A stretch of 64,000 bases of DNA from Ruminococcus sp. OA3 (GCF_022440845.1 NZ_JAKNTO010000001.1:62001-126000); one strand, 5' to 3'. Shown: positions 43,511-52,960, counted from the stretch's first letter. A program made the numbers and translations. Notes: generated by a model from the letters alone, not told the origin.

Positions 43511-44767
43511 TTATTTGTCGCCGTTAAATTCTTTGATCGCATCAACCATGGCGATAATGTTTGGAATCGGTGTATTAGCCTGAATATTGTGGATGGTATT
43601 ACATACGTAACCGCCATCCCTGGAGAAGATATCCAGTCTCTCCAGAACCTGTTCACGTACTTCTTCAGGAGTTCCAAACGGCAGTACCTTCTGTGTATCG
43701 ACTCCGCCGCCCCAGAATACGATATCTTTTCCATAAGTGTCTTTCAGCTTCCTTGGGTCCATTCCCTCTGCCGAGCACTGCACCGGATTCACTGCGTCAA
43801 AGCCGCTCTCGATCAGATATGGAAGGATCGGGAAAATACCTCCGCAGGAATGTTTCAAAGTCTTCCATGTGGTATTCTCATGAACCCAGTCATTCATCTT
43901 TTTATAGTAAGGCAGATAGAACTCTTTGAACACTTCCGGATCCATAAACGGCCCTCTCTGTGTTCCGAAATCTGTTCCACAGATAAAAAGAACATCAATG
44001 TCAGAGCCAAATGCGTCCCAGTATTTTTTGAAGTTCCGGATCGCAATATCTGTTCCACGTTCAAAAACTTCCTCCACATACTCCGGATACAGAAGCGGGG
44101 CCATGTACCATTCGGAAATGTCACGGATTCCCTTCGGGTGTTTCAGGTTCGGTCCCGGAATGTTGTTGGCATCCCCGAGTCCCGAGTAGCACGGTCCAAC
44201 CTGAATGGCACGTTCGTTCCCTTTCACCTCTTCCAGGACTTTCCTGTGATATGCAATCTGTGCGTCGGATACTTCCATATAGTCAGCTGTGTTGTCGGCT
44301 GCATCTGCTTCATCCTCGTCAAATTCCGGCGTACGTGTCAGATTATCAAAATAAAACCCGTTTGCCGGCAGATGTCCGCTCGGTTCTACACTGTCATCAC
44401 CTTCCGGATATACATAGTAACCGCCGTTTCCATCTTCTTTAACTGTCGCATTGCCGGGAATCAGTACAGCCTCGCCGCGGTATGACCATTCTTTCCAGTC
44501 TGTGTTGATATGTCCGTATGTATCGCCGTAGTTGTAGAGTTGCTGCACGTCTACGCCCATGCACTCCTGCAGGTCCGGCTCAACAAATGCTGTCATGGTT
44601 GACATATCATTGATCTTCGGCAGGCGCTTTTCCAGCCCATAATAATCTCTCAGTTCTTTCAGCACAACGGCATTGATCATGGAGCAGCTCATGCCTCCAA
44701 AATCCACTGCCACCTTGTCAGGCTGTCTGTGTTCAAATGATGCCCTTACTCTCTCTTTTGACGTCAT
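43511..44767 (-). CDS. URO-D-fold protein, probable methyltransferase, with full zinc-ligand motif
   Basis: Protein of 418 aa, the longest of three URO-D-fold proteins in the island. It keeps H306-S-C308-G (LKHSCGGIF) and Cys331 (NPVQCSAEG), the His/Cys/Cys set of cobamide-dependent methyltransferases, plus CGTDFGTQRGPF near 263-274. An insert at about 105-165 is acidic. It is divergent from an AraC paralogue (44914), the likely regulator. The protein is only distantly similar to the other two. As no corrinoid protein is near, a methyl transfer role is inferred from family only. Confidence 0.85.
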   Translation of the reverse strand: MTSKERVRASFEHRQPDKVAVDFGGMSCSMINAVVLKELRDYYGLEKRLPKINDMSTMTAFVEPDLQECMGVDVQQLYNYGDTYGHINTDWKEWSYRGEAVLIPGNATVKEDGNGGYYVYPEGDDSVEPSGHLPANGFYFDNLTRTPEFDEDEADAADNTADYMEVSDAQIAYHRKVLEEVKGNERAIQVGPCYSGLGDANNIPGPNLKHPKGIRDISEWYMAPLLYPEYVEEVFERGTDIAIRNFKKYWDAFGSDIDVLFICGTDFGTQRGPFMDPEVFKEFYLPYYKKMNDWVHENTTWKTLKHSCGGIFPILPYLIESGFDAVNPVQCSAEGMDPRKLKDTYGKDIVFWGGGVDTQKVLPFGTPEEVREQVLERLDIFSRDGGYVCNTIHNIQANTPIPNIIAMVDAIKEFNGDK

Positions 44768-44913
44768 AATCCTTTTCTCCTTTTCCTCAAAGCGTAACTA
44801 TTCTGCTGCACTTTCTTGTATTTCGTATGCCTTTAATATATACTATATCTTAAGGATTTTCACTGTCCGCGTATGCTGCATAATATTCATTTTGTGCTGA
44901 AAGGAGAAGCCAT

Positions 44914-45783
44914 ATGGAAATCAAAAAAATTCCTGATGAGGGTCTGATTGCAGGCGAGAAAGGAATCGTTCACAAAAAAGGACCCTATTTCCAGACACCG
45001 TCACAATTTGCAAGGAGTCATATGTTCTGCATTCTGTGGGCAAGTGAATACATCTGCACTCCTCCTTACAGGGTACTCCGCCACTACCTTAATTTTTTTA
45101 TCCTTTTCCACATCCTGGAGGGAGAACTTCTTTTCGAATACCAGGGTCAGAATTTCACAGCGCGACCCGGAGACATTGTTTTGCTGGACTGCCATGTGCG
45201 CAATCACTACTGGGCGGAGAAACGGGTAAAATTCCAGTATTTTCATTTCAGCGGCAACATTTCACAGGAATTCTGTGACATGCTTTACGAGCAGCACGGT
45301 GCCCTGTTTTCCGGCGCATCTGATGCCGCTCTTCTCTGTAACTACATTCTGAAAGAGCTGAGCGGCAGCCATCCAAATGACCATAAGCTTTCCAGCATGA
45401 TCTACAGTCTTCTAAGTACCCTTGCCTCTCATGAGGTCAGAATTTCAAGCCCGCCGATCGCAGACGCCCAGCAGTATATCCTGAATCATTTTCACGAACC
45501 GCTGATTGTTGAAGATATCGCCCGGCATGCCGCTTTGAGTAAATTTCATTTCTCCAGGCTCTTCAGAGATGAGACAGGATTTTCTCCCCACGAATACCTG
45601 TTTAATGTGCGGATGCATCACGCGCGCGAGCTGCTGAGCAACACGGAGGAAACCGTGGACAGCATCGCCGCACAATGCGGTTTTTCCAATACTTCGAATT
45701 TTATCCGGGCATTTAAAAAGGACGTCGAAGTGACGCCCGCCATGTTCCGGAAGTTCTTTGATCCTGCCGGTTTCAAGATGTAA
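44914..45783 (+). CDS. AraC-family regulator, island paralogue 2
   Basis: Regulator of 289 aa, near-collinear with those at 39313 and 49698. Cupin-like sensing domain with QNFTARPGDIVLLD (about 85-100); helix-turn-helix pair in the last 100 residues (VEDIARHAALSKFHFSRLFR and DSIAAQCGFSNTSNFIRAFK); C-terminus MFRKFFDPAGF. AAAGGAG precedes the ATG. It is divergent from the third URO-D gene, 146 bases away. In that gap CGTATGC occurs twice, at 44824 and 44870, a possible operator. Confidence 0.93.
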   Translation: MEIKKIPDEGLIAGEKGIVHKKGPYFQTPSQFARSHMFCILWASEYICTPPYRVLRHYLNFFILFHILEGELLFEYQGQNFTARPGDIVLLDCHVRNHYWAEKRVKFQYFHFSGNISQEFCDMLYEQHGALFSGASDAALLCNYILKELSGSHPNDHKLSSMIYSLLSTLASHEVRISSPPIADAQQYILNHFHEPLIVEDIARHAALSKFHFSRLFRDETGFSPHEYLFNVRMHHARELLSNTEETVDSIAAQCGFSNTSNFIRAFKKDVEVTPAMFRKFFDPAGFKM

Positions 45784-45785
45784 AA

Positions 45786-45822
45786 TCGGGGAGGTGCCCG
45801 TGAGAGCACTTCCCCTCTATAA
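45786..45822. terminator. Terminator between AraC gene and ABC operon
   Basis: GGGGAGGTGC pairs with GCACTTCCCC (45788-45815), flanked by AAAAT and CTATAAAAT. It serves convergent genes; the T run is weak. Confidence 0.6.
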
Positions 45823-45832
45823 AATTGAGCTT

Positions 45833-46792
45833 TTACTCAGCCGATTTCGCACGTACTACGTCCAGCAGTACCGCCACGATCATGATGATGCCTTCCGCTA
45901 CCTTCTGCATGTAACCGCTGACATTCATCAGGTCCATCCCGTTCGTCAGCACACCGACTACCAGGATACCGCAGATCATACCGTAGATGCTTCCGATCCC
46001 GCCGTTCAGGCTGACACCGCCGATGACACATCCCGTGATCGCCTTCATCTCATATGTCTCTCCCAGCGCAGCATTTCCGGATGCCACACGTGCCGTCAGG
46101 ATCACCCCCGCTATAGCTGCCATTACGCCTGCGTACAGGTATGTGAACAGCTTGATTCGTCTGGCATTGACACCGGATACAACAGCTGCCTGGGCATTTC
46201 CGCCAATCGCGTAGATATGTCTGCCCAGTCTCGTATATTTCATGATATACCATGTGATCACACCAAGGATGATCAGGATGATAACCGGAATCGGCACAAT
46301 CCCGATGCTGCCTCCTCCGACATTCGTAAACTTCTCGGACAGCCCGCTGATCGGCTTCCCGTTCGCGATATACAGAGCCAGCCCCCGAAGCAGTGTCTGT
46401 GTGCCCAGTGTCGCGATGAACGCCGGCATATTGCAGTACGCGATCAGAAAACCATTGACAAAGCCAACTGCCAGACCAACTGCAATTGCAACCAGCAGCG
46501 GCAGCCCCACTCCCCGGTCGGTTCCTGTGATCGCCATCGTGGACAGTATCGAGGTAAGCCCGATAACAGATCCCGGTGAGAGGTCAAAATCTCCGCCAAT
46601 CAAGGTCATCATCGCTCCATAGCCAACGATCGCATAGAACGTCACCTGGCGCACAATATTGATCAGGTTACGATATGTTAAAAACGTATCCGTCATGAAC
46701 GACAGCAGGATGACCATCAAAAGCAGGATCATCAGCACCCCCGCCTTACCGTATATGTACAGTGCTTTTTCTTTCATTGTCTTATCTTTCAT
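45833..46792 (-). CDS. Sugar ABC transporter permease (RbsC family)
   Basis: Inner-membrane permease of 319 aa with eight to ten helices and the BPD_transp_2 pattern. Recognisable stretches are GGDFDLSPGSVIGLTS near 65, the ATLGTQTLLRGLALY segment, YAIGGNAQAAVVSGV and ALGETYEMKAITGCVIGG. It works as the membrane channel of a CUT2-type importer with the ATPase and binding protein encoded upstream. AAAGGAGAAAG precedes the ATG. It is the last gene of a three-gene operon. The sugar is unknown. Confidence 0.95.
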   Translation of the reverse strand: MKDKTMKEKALYIYGKAGVLMILLLMVILLSFMTDTFLTYRNLINIVRQVTFYAIVGYGAMMTLIGGDFDLSPGSVIGLTSILSTMAITGTDRGVGLPLLVAIAVGLAVGFVNGFLIAYCNMPAFIATLGTQTLLRGLALYIANGKPISGLSEKFTNVGGGSIGIVPIPVIILIILGVITWYIMKYTRLGRHIYAIGGNAQAAVVSGVNARRIKLFTYLYAGVMAAIAGVILTARVASGNAALGETYEMKAITGCVIGGVSLNGGIGSIYGMICGILVVGVLTNGMDLMNVSGYMQKVAEGIIMIVAVLLDVVRAKSAE

Positions 46793-46821
46793 GGAATCTT
46801 TCTCCTTTCCCCACGCCCATT

Positions 46822-48327
46822 TTACTCTGTGATTCCGGATGCATACCGCATGATATTTTCCTGAGTCGCCTCACTGCGCGCCACTTCCCCGGTGATTCTT
46901 CCTTCATACATAACCATGATGCGGTCACTCATGCCGATGACTTCCGGCAGTTCCGAGGAAATCAGAATGACTGCCACCCCCTGCTTTGCCAGGCTGCTGA
47001 TCATCCTGTGTATCTCGGACTTGCTCCCCACGTCAATACCGCGCGTCGGCTCATCCAGAATAATGATATCCGGTTCCATCATCAGCCACCGGGCAATCAG
47101 AACTTTCTGTTGGTTCCCCCCACTCAGGTTACCGATAATCTGGCTTGCACCCGGTGTCTTCACCGCATATTTCTCTATCTGCTCCCGGCACAGTTTTTTC
47201 TCTTTTGAGATGCTGATCTTTCCGAATCCGCTGATCGCCCTGTCATAGTTGCAGACCATGATATTATCCCCCACGGACAGCGGCAGGAAGCATCCTGTTC
47301 CCCTGCGGTCCTCGGTCAAAAAGGCGATCTTATGTTTGAGGGCTTGTTTTGGATTATCAATGTGTACTTTCTGCCCGTCAATTTTCACTGTACCGGTATC
47401 CATCTTCCGAATCCCGAACAAGGTTTCCATGACCTCTGTCCGTCCTGCTCCCATCAGACCGGCGAAGCCCAGGATCTCTCCTTTATGAACTCTGAAATTG
47501 ATATCATGCAGCAGGTCTTTGACGTTCATGCCGGTCACTTCCAGCTTGACCTCGCCAATCTCCGCTTCCTCTTTCGGGAACATGTTGGTGATCTCACGCC
47601 CTACCATCAGCTTTACCAATTCTTCCTGGCTGATGTCCTTCACATCATAGGTCCCCACATAGGTACCGTCGCGCATTACTGTGATCTCATCCGATATCTG
47701 AAATACTTCATCCATCTTATGTGTGATAAAGATAAAGGCAATGCCTTTTTTCTTCAGGTTATTGACCAGGCGGAATAAATGCTGACACTCCTTTTCCGTA
47801 ATGGATGAAGTCGGCTCATCCATGATGATCAGTTTGGAGTGATAGGAGATCGCTTTGGCGATCTCGATCATCTGCATTTTTGCCGTAGACAGAGTCCCGA
47901 CCATCGCGTTGGGATCGATGTCCGTCATCTCCAGCTCTTCAAAAAGTGCCCGTGTATCCTCCGCGATCTTCCTGTGGTCAACCATCAGACCCTTGATCCG
48001 GTATGGCTCACGTCCGACGAAAATATTTTCGCAGACCTTCATGGTCTTAATCGGATTTAATTCCTGAAAAATCATTGTAATACCGGAGTGCAGGACATTC
48101 GTAATGGAACTGGTGTCCAGATCCTGCCCCTGCCACCTGATGCTTCCTTCTGTCCTTGTATAAACGCCGGTCAAAATCTTCATCAGTGTTGATTTTCCGG
48201 CACCATTCTCCCCCATCAGGGCGTGCACCGTGCCCTCCTTTATGGTCAGAGAAACGTCATCCAGGGCTACTACGCCCGGGAAAACCTTCCGAATATGTTC
48301 CATCTGTAATAATGGTGTATCGCTCAT
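46822..48327 (-). CDS. Sugar ABC transporter ATPase (RbsA/MglA type)
   Basis: Protein of 501 aa with two fused nucleotide-binding domains, as in CUT2 importers. The first has Walker A GENGAGKST (about 38-46), a changed signature (LSTAKMQMIEIAKA) and IMDEPTSS. The second has a degenerate Walker A (GLMGAGRTE, about 290), the signature LSGGNQQKV and ILDEPTRG. Such asymmetry is normal for RbsA, XylG and MglA. It is 29 bases before the permease gene and follows the binding-protein gene. Confidence 0.96.
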   Translation of the reverse strand: MSDTPLLQMEHIRKVFPGVVALDDVSLTIKEGTVHALMGENGAGKSTLMKILTGVYTRTEGSIRWQGQDLDTSSITNVLHSGITMIFQELNPIKTMKVCENIFVGREPYRIKGLMVDHRKIAEDTRALFEELEMTDIDPNAMVGTLSTAKMQMIEIAKAISYHSKLIIMDEPTSSITEKECQHLFRLVNNLKKKGIAFIFITHKMDEVFQISDEITVMRDGTYVGTYDVKDISQEELVKLMVGREITNMFPKEEAEIGEVKLEVTGMNVKDLLHDINFRVHKGEILGFAGLMGAGRTEVMETLFGIRKMDTGTVKIDGQKVHIDNPKQALKHKIAFLTEDRRGTGCFLPLSVGDNIMVCNYDRAISGFGKISISKEKKLCREQIEKYAVKTPGASQIIGNLSGGNQQKVLIARWLMMEPDIIILDEPTRGIDVGSKSEIHRMISSLAKQGVAVILISSELPEVIGMSDRIMVMYEGRITGEVARSEATQENIMRYASGITE

Positions 48328-48375
48328 GTGCCTTCCCCCTAAAAACTAACTGTTCATTTCGTTGTGCTTATTAAA

Positions 48376-48403
48376 AGGAAGGGAGCAGGAACACTCCCTT
48401 CCT
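48376..48403 (-). terminator. Intercistronic hairpin between binding-protein and ATPase genes
   Basis: AGGAAGGGAG and its complement around an eight-base loop, followed by TTTTAATAA on the minus strand. Such partial terminators leave more transcript for the binding protein than for the membrane parts. Confidence 0.75.
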
Positions 48404-48429
48404 CATCTTGACAATTGCTCAGATATGGG

Positions 48430-49419
48430 TTACTGTGCGGTAACAATCTCAAGGTATTCATCCACCTTATCCGCTGTCACCAACTCATATGGTACATCCA
48501 CATATTCCTCTACTTCTTCTCCGTTAGCCAGTTTAATCGCAGACACCACGCCCTGGTAACCTTGCTCATAGCCGTTCTGGAACACGGTCATGGACATTTC
48601 TCCGCTTTTTATCATATTCAACGCATCCTCTGAGGCATCTATGCCACAGACCAATACGCCTTCCACACCATTCTCTTTCAGTACTTTCGCGGCGCCGATC
48701 GCCATCTCGTCATTGTTGGCAATAACTGCGGAAAGCTCAAGTCCGGAGTTCAGCCAGTTCTCCATCTTCTGCATTGCCTCGTCACGCATCCATCCGGCTT
48801 CCTGTTCCGATGCGACTTCAATCTTATCATTTGCTGCCATTGCCTCTTTGGCACCTTCTGTTCTCTGAGTGGTGGCCTGCAGTGTCATTTCCCCCATCAG
48901 GATACCTACCTGACCACCCTCCGGAAGATTTTCTGCGACAAACTCTCCCTGAAGCTGTCCCGAGTATTTATGGTCAGACCCTACGAATACATCGGAACCC
49001 ACATTACTTTCAGAGTTTACAACAACGAACGGAATACCAGCCTCCTCACATGCCTGCTTTATCGGTCCGCAGGCATCGGAGTCTACCGGTTTGATGACAA
49101 CCGCATCCATACCGGCGTTAATTAAGTTTTCCACCTGCTGCAGCTGCTTCGCAGTATCGAACTCTGCATCCTGTATTGTGACCTTCACATTGTTATCCGC
49201 CGCCGCTGTCTCAACCCCGCTCGCAACAGTCGCCATAAAGTCACTTAAGTAATCCCCGGAAAATCCGATCTCAATGTCTTCTTTTGCCTCACTGCCCCCT
49301 TCCCGGGCAGCTCCCCCCGTCGCCGCCGTGTCATCTGCTTCTTCCGTTTTTCCTCCGCATCCAGCGAGCATTCCTGCCATCATAGCTCCAATCAGTAACC
49401 ATACAAGTTTCTTTTTCAT
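48430..49419 (-). CDS. Sugar ABC transporter substrate-binding lipoprotein (RbsB type)
   Basis: Lipid-anchored binding protein of 329 aa. It begins with a signal peptide and lipobox LAGC (Cys21), a low-complexity acidic linker, then a type I periplasmic-binding fold (IGFSGDYLSDFMATVASGVE, AVVIKPVDSDACGPIKQACEEAGIPFVVVNSE, AVIANNDEMAIGAAKVL). I start at MKKKLVW, nine bases after GGAGG; an ATG inside the ribosome site is not likely. It is the first gene of the importer operon and lies divergent to an AraC paralogue (49698), the presumed regulator. Ligand: a pentose, hexose or polyol. Confidence 0.95.
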   Translation of the reverse strand: MKKKLVWLLIGAMMAGMLAGCGGKTEEADDTAATGGAAREGGSEAKEDIEIGFSGDYLSDFMATVASGVETAAADNNVKVTIQDAEFDTAKQLQQVENLINAGMDAVVIKPVDSDACGPIKQACEEAGIPFVVVNSESNVGSDVFVGSDHKYSGQLQGEFVAENLPEGGQVGILMGEMTLQATTQRTEGAKEAMAANDKIEVASEQEAGWMRDEAMQKMENWLNSGLELSAVIANNDEMAIGAAKVLKENGVEGVLVCGIDASEDALNMIKSGEMSMTVFQNGYEQGYQGVVSAIKLANGEEVEEYVDVPYELVTADKVDEYLEIVTAQ

Positions 49420-49697
49420 GAACAACATCCTCCTTTGCCTTTCTCCTGTTAAATCTCTTGCTGATTTATAAAAACATCTCCGTGATGCTTCTAACGCATT
49501 CCAAATATTCTTTTATTGCTGTTTGAAAATTAGTGAAATATATAGGTTTTTTGTCATATTTCTCAATTTTTGACGTTTGTTTTTATGATTTTTGTTGATT
49601 GTGTATCTCTGTGTTTTATAATATAATAAGTTTATGTAGTTTTCACTAGCTAATACTGCTCTTCAATATACATATATTGCTGCAAGGAGGATTCACA

Positions 49698-50567
49698 ATG
49701 TCAATTGAAAAGATTCAGGAAGATGCCGTAATCCCTGTGGAACCGGGAATACTTCAGAAAAAAGGCGGCGGTTTTCACTCGCCGTCACAGTTTGCCCGCC
49801 AGAATCTGTTCTGTGTTCTGTGGGGTGACGAGTACATCTGCGACATCCCGTATAAGGTCCGGAGGAGTTATCTGGATACCCTTGTTTTATTCCGTATCGT
49901 GGACGGGGAAATGTATTTTGAATACAGGGACAAATCCTTTACTGCAACCTCCGGTGATGTTGTATTTCTTGATGCGCGGTATCCCCATTATTACAAAGCA
50001 CTCGGACCGCTCCGCCTGCAGACATACATGGTTACCGGAAACTGTTCCCAGGCATACTTTGATATGCTTTACAAACAGCACGGTGTTCACTTTTTAAACC
50101 GCGCCAAAACTTCTTTTTTGTTTAATTATCTTCAGAATGAGATTTCCGGCGACTTTCCCAATGACCACAAGCTTTCCTTTCTCGTTCACAATATCTTAAG
50201 TGTTCTCACTCTGCAGGAATCTTCCGCCGTGAGTGCACCGGTTGCAAAAGCCCAGGAATACATGCTCAGCCATTACCATGAACCGATCAGTCTGTCTGAC
50301 ATTGCTGATCACGCCTCGCTCAGCCAGTATCATTTCTCGCGTATGTTTAAGAATGAAACCGGCTGCGCTCCATATGAACATCTGACCAGCATCCGGATCC
50401 GCCACGCCAAACAGCTGCTGACGGAAACACGGAGCACGATAGAAGTCATTGCAATACAATGCGGCTTTTCCAGCTCCTCGCATTTTATCCGGACCTTTAA
50501 AAAAATTACCGGAACCACACCCGCCATGTTCCGCAAATTCTTTGATCCGGAAGGATTTAAACTATAG
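49698..50567 (+). CDS. AraC-family regulator, island paralogue 3
   Basis: Regulator of 289 aa, closely similar along its length to those at 39313 and 44914 (EPGILQKKGGGFHSPSQFAR, then LFCVLWGDEYIC, FDMLYKQHG, PNDHKLS). It has a cupin-type N-terminus and two helix-turn-helix units at about 190-289, with the C-terminus MFRKFFDPEGFKL. The start follows AAGGAGGATT. It is divergent from the RbsBAC-type operon across 278 AT-rich bases. A decayed copy of the same gene follows directly. Confidence 0.93.
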   Translation: MSIEKIQEDAVIPVEPGILQKKGGGFHSPSQFARQNLFCVLWGDEYICDIPYKVRRSYLDTLVLFRIVDGEMYFEYRDKSFTATSGDVVFLDARYPHYYKALGPLRLQTYMVTGNCSQAYFDMLYKQHGVHFLNRAKTSFLFNYLQNEISGDFPNDHKLSFLVHNILSVLTLQESSAVSAPVAKAQEYMLSHYHEPISLSDIADHASLSQYHFSRMFKNETGCAPYEHLTSIRIRHAKQLLTETRSTIEVIAIQCGFSSSSHFIRTFKKITGTTPAMFRKFFDPEGFKL

Positions 50568-50589
50568 AGGAGATCAAAATTCTGTCCAT

Positions 50590-50822
50590 TCCCAAGATGT
50601 CTTATTGGGCAGAGACACCTGTTACTTTCCAGTGGTTTCATTTTGACGGCAGTTCCAGACAAAAAAAATGAGCCCCCTGCGGTGGCTCTGAGTGTCCGGC
50701 AGATAGCCGATGAATGTGGCTTTACCAGCAGCACTCACTTTATCAGGATATTCAAATCAGATAACGGCATTACTCCCCAGATGTTCCGGAAATATTTTGA
50801 CCCTGCAGGCTTTCGTAACTGA
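50590..50822 (+). pseudogene. Relic of a fourth AraC paralogue
   Basis: Two separate pieces of the island's AraC family remain. YWAETPVTFQWFHFDGSSRQ (50602 on) matches the NHYWAE...HFSG stretch of paralogues 1 and 2 and ends in a stop. In another frame VRQIADECGFTSSTHFIR, then FKSDNGITPQMFRKYFDPAGF, matches the last helix-turn-helix and C-terminus. About 150 residues between these parts and the N-terminus are missing. It follows intact paralogue 3 on the same strand, as left by tandem duplication and deletion. Confidence 0.85.
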
Positions 50823-50861
50823 AACCTGCAGGGTACTTCTATCTGACACGAATATATTTGT

Positions 50862-52811
50862 TCAGATATCAAGCGCTGCGTGATATCCCTGATATACTGC
50901 CGTCGTGATTGTGGATGGGCGTACGCAGTCGCCGATCTGTGCAATATAAGGTGCCGTTCCGAGAAGGCTGTCCGCTGATTCCCTTCGCGCGCGCTGACCG
51001 GCTGCACAGATCACCGTTTTCCCCGAAATCAGTTCTTCCTTCCCTTCAGGATTCAGGCAGATGATACCGTCTGTCGTCACACGCAGCCCACGGTATCCCG
51101 TACAGAGTCTTACGTTTTTATCTGCCAGTTCCGTCAGAAGAATGGGTCGATGCCTGATATTTGCATCTACTGCAACATCATCCCGCATCTCCACCACTGT
51201 CACCCGCTTTCCTTCCTGCGCCAGATGAATGGCGGCCTCACAGCCTGCCAGTCCGCCTCCGAGTATGACAACCTCATCTTTCACCTTATCCCGCTCCATG
51301 TAATAGTCATTGACAACGATGACATTGCTGCCGTCTATCCCTTCCACCGGGGGGATCAGAGGTGCGGAACCCACCGCAATGATCAGTGCATCCACGTTCT
51401 CCCGTTCCACATATTCCCGGGTCACTTCAGTGTTAAGACGAATCTCGGCACCTGCATCAAGAGCCAGTTTCTCGAGGGTAAGTCCCAGTTCGTACATCTC
51501 ACGCTTAAACGGGATTGCCTCTTCTCCTTTCAGAATTCCACCTGTCCGCCCCTCCTTTTCGCAAAGGATGACTTCATGGCCTCTCTGCGCAGCTGTCAGC
51601 GCTGCTTTCAGACCGCCGGGGCCTCCTCCCGCCACCAGAACTTTTTTCTTCTTCGCTGCGGGCAGTATTTCCATGCCATCCAGTTCACGCCCGATCAGCG
51701 GATTGACAGTACACCGTCTCGTTGAAGTAACCGCGCGTTCCGCCATGCAGGTAAAACACCGCAGGCATTTAACAATGTCTTCCTCCCTGTTTGCCATCAC
51801 TTTTCGGGGAAGCTCATGATCTGCAAGCAGAGCCCTCGCCATCTCCACCACATCGGCCTTCCCGGAAGCTATGATCTCTTCCATCATTGCCGGGTCATTC
51901 AGACCTCCCAGCGTTGCCACAGGCACGCTTACATGCTTCTTGATCTCCTCCGCAAGATAAACATTGCAGCCATGTGGCCGGAACATCGACGGGTGCGTCT
52001 CTGAGAACCCCCGCTGATATGTCCCGGCTGATATGTGCAGAAGGTCCACGCGGCTCTCCAGCTGTTTTGCGATCCCGACACCCTCTTCCAGATCATAACC
52101 GCCCTCGAACAACTCCGAACCACTCATTCTGAACTCGATCGGGAAGCCCGGTCCGACCGCTTCGCGCACACTGTCGAGGACCTCTTTCGCAAATCGTACC
52201 CGGTTTTCGAGAGATCCGCCGTATTCATCTGTTCTGTGGTTGAAGTATGGTGACAGAAACTGATTAATCAGCCATCCGTGACCGCCGTGTACCATTACCA
52301 TCTCAAATCCTGCCCGTTTTGCCAGCGCTGCACAGTTTCCATAGGCAGCCGCAATTTCCGCAAGCTGTTCCTTCGTCAGTTCTTTCACTTCCAGTCCATC
52401 TGACCGTACACCGGCACTCGGACCATACTGCGCCAGACCTTTCTTTTTGTCCTTGTCGGTCAGATATGTACCGGCATACTGCCCCGAATGAGACAGCTCC
52501 ACGCTGGCAACTGCGCCATGTCTGCGGATCGCATCCGCTGTGTATGTAAATCCGGACAGTGAGCCCGGTGTCGTCAGATCCAGGTGAAAGGCATGTGAAC
52601 CATCCGTTTCCGGATGCACCATACATTCACTGACCGTGACTGCTCCCGCCCCGCCTTTGGCTCTGAGTTCATAAAACCCCGTGGATCCTCTCCCGATACA
52701 GCAGTCCGCCGTAATATCCGTGCCTCCCATGGGCGCAGAGAACATACGGTTTCTGAAAATGACATTTCCCAGTCTTATCGGTTTACATAAATTTGGATAT
52801 TTATAATTCAT
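50862..52811 (-). CDS. NADH:flavin oxidoreductase (Old Yellow Enzyme) fused to FAD/NAD domain
   Basis: Multidomain reductase of 649 aa of the 2,4-dienoyl-CoA reductase/enoate reductase/BaiCD-BaiH family. Residues 1-335 are an FMN TIM barrel (start RNRMFSAPMGG, VMVHGGHGWLINQFLSP with the substrate-binding His). A 4Fe-4S site follows in CLRCFTC and a later Cys before TVNP, then FAD and NAD(P) folds (VLVAGGGPGGLKAA, VVILGGGLAGCEAA). Such enzymes reduce C=C bonds in enoates, dienoyl-CoA, bile-acid or isoflavone-type substrates. CAGGAGG precedes the ATG. It is downstream of a LysR gene; substrate unknown. Confidence 0.92.
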   Translation of the reverse strand: MNYKYPNLCKPIRLGNVIFRNRMFSAPMGGTDITADCCIGRGSTGFYELRAKGGAGAVTVSECMVHPETDGSHAFHLDLTTPGSLSGFTYTADAIRRHGAVASVELSHSGQYAGTYLTDKDKKKGLAQYGPSAGVRSDGLEVKELTKEQLAEIAAAYGNCAALAKRAGFEMVMVHGGHGWLINQFLSPYFNHRTDEYGGSLENRVRFAKEVLDSVREAVGPGFPIEFRMSGSELFEGGYDLEEGVGIAKQLESRVDLLHISAGTYQRGFSETHPSMFRPHGCNVYLAEEIKKHVSVPVATLGGLNDPAMMEEIIASGKADVVEMARALLADHELPRKVMANREEDIVKCLRCFTCMAERAVTSTRRCTVNPLIGRELDGMEILPAAKKKKVLVAGGGPGGLKAALTAAQRGHEVILCEKEGRTGGILKGEEAIPFKREMYELGLTLEKLALDAGAEIRLNTEVTREYVERENVDALIIAVGSAPLIPPVEGIDGSNVIVVNDYYMERDKVKDEVVILGGGLAGCEAAIHLAQEGKRVTVVEMRDDVAVDANIRHRPILLTELADKNVRLCTGYRGLRVTTDGIICLNPEGKEELISGKTVICAAGQRARRESADSLLGTAPYIAQIGDCVRPSTITTAVYQGYHAALDI

Positions 52812-52918
52812 CGTTTTCCTCCTGTACCGCAATTGCTGCGGCCCAACTCAGGGACAGATGTAAGTTTTCTTTCAGCCTCTTCTTCCCCGGTGTCCTGTGT
52901 TCTGTACTTAAGCATAAC

Positions 52919-52960
52919 AAAAAAAGGCGGCGCGGACTATCAATAATCCTTTGCCACCTT
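52919..52960 (-). terminator. Terminator at the end of the LysR gene
   Basis: On the minus strand GGTGGC, within the last LysR codons, pairs with GCCGCC after the stop, followed by a run of seven T. Confidence 0.65.
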
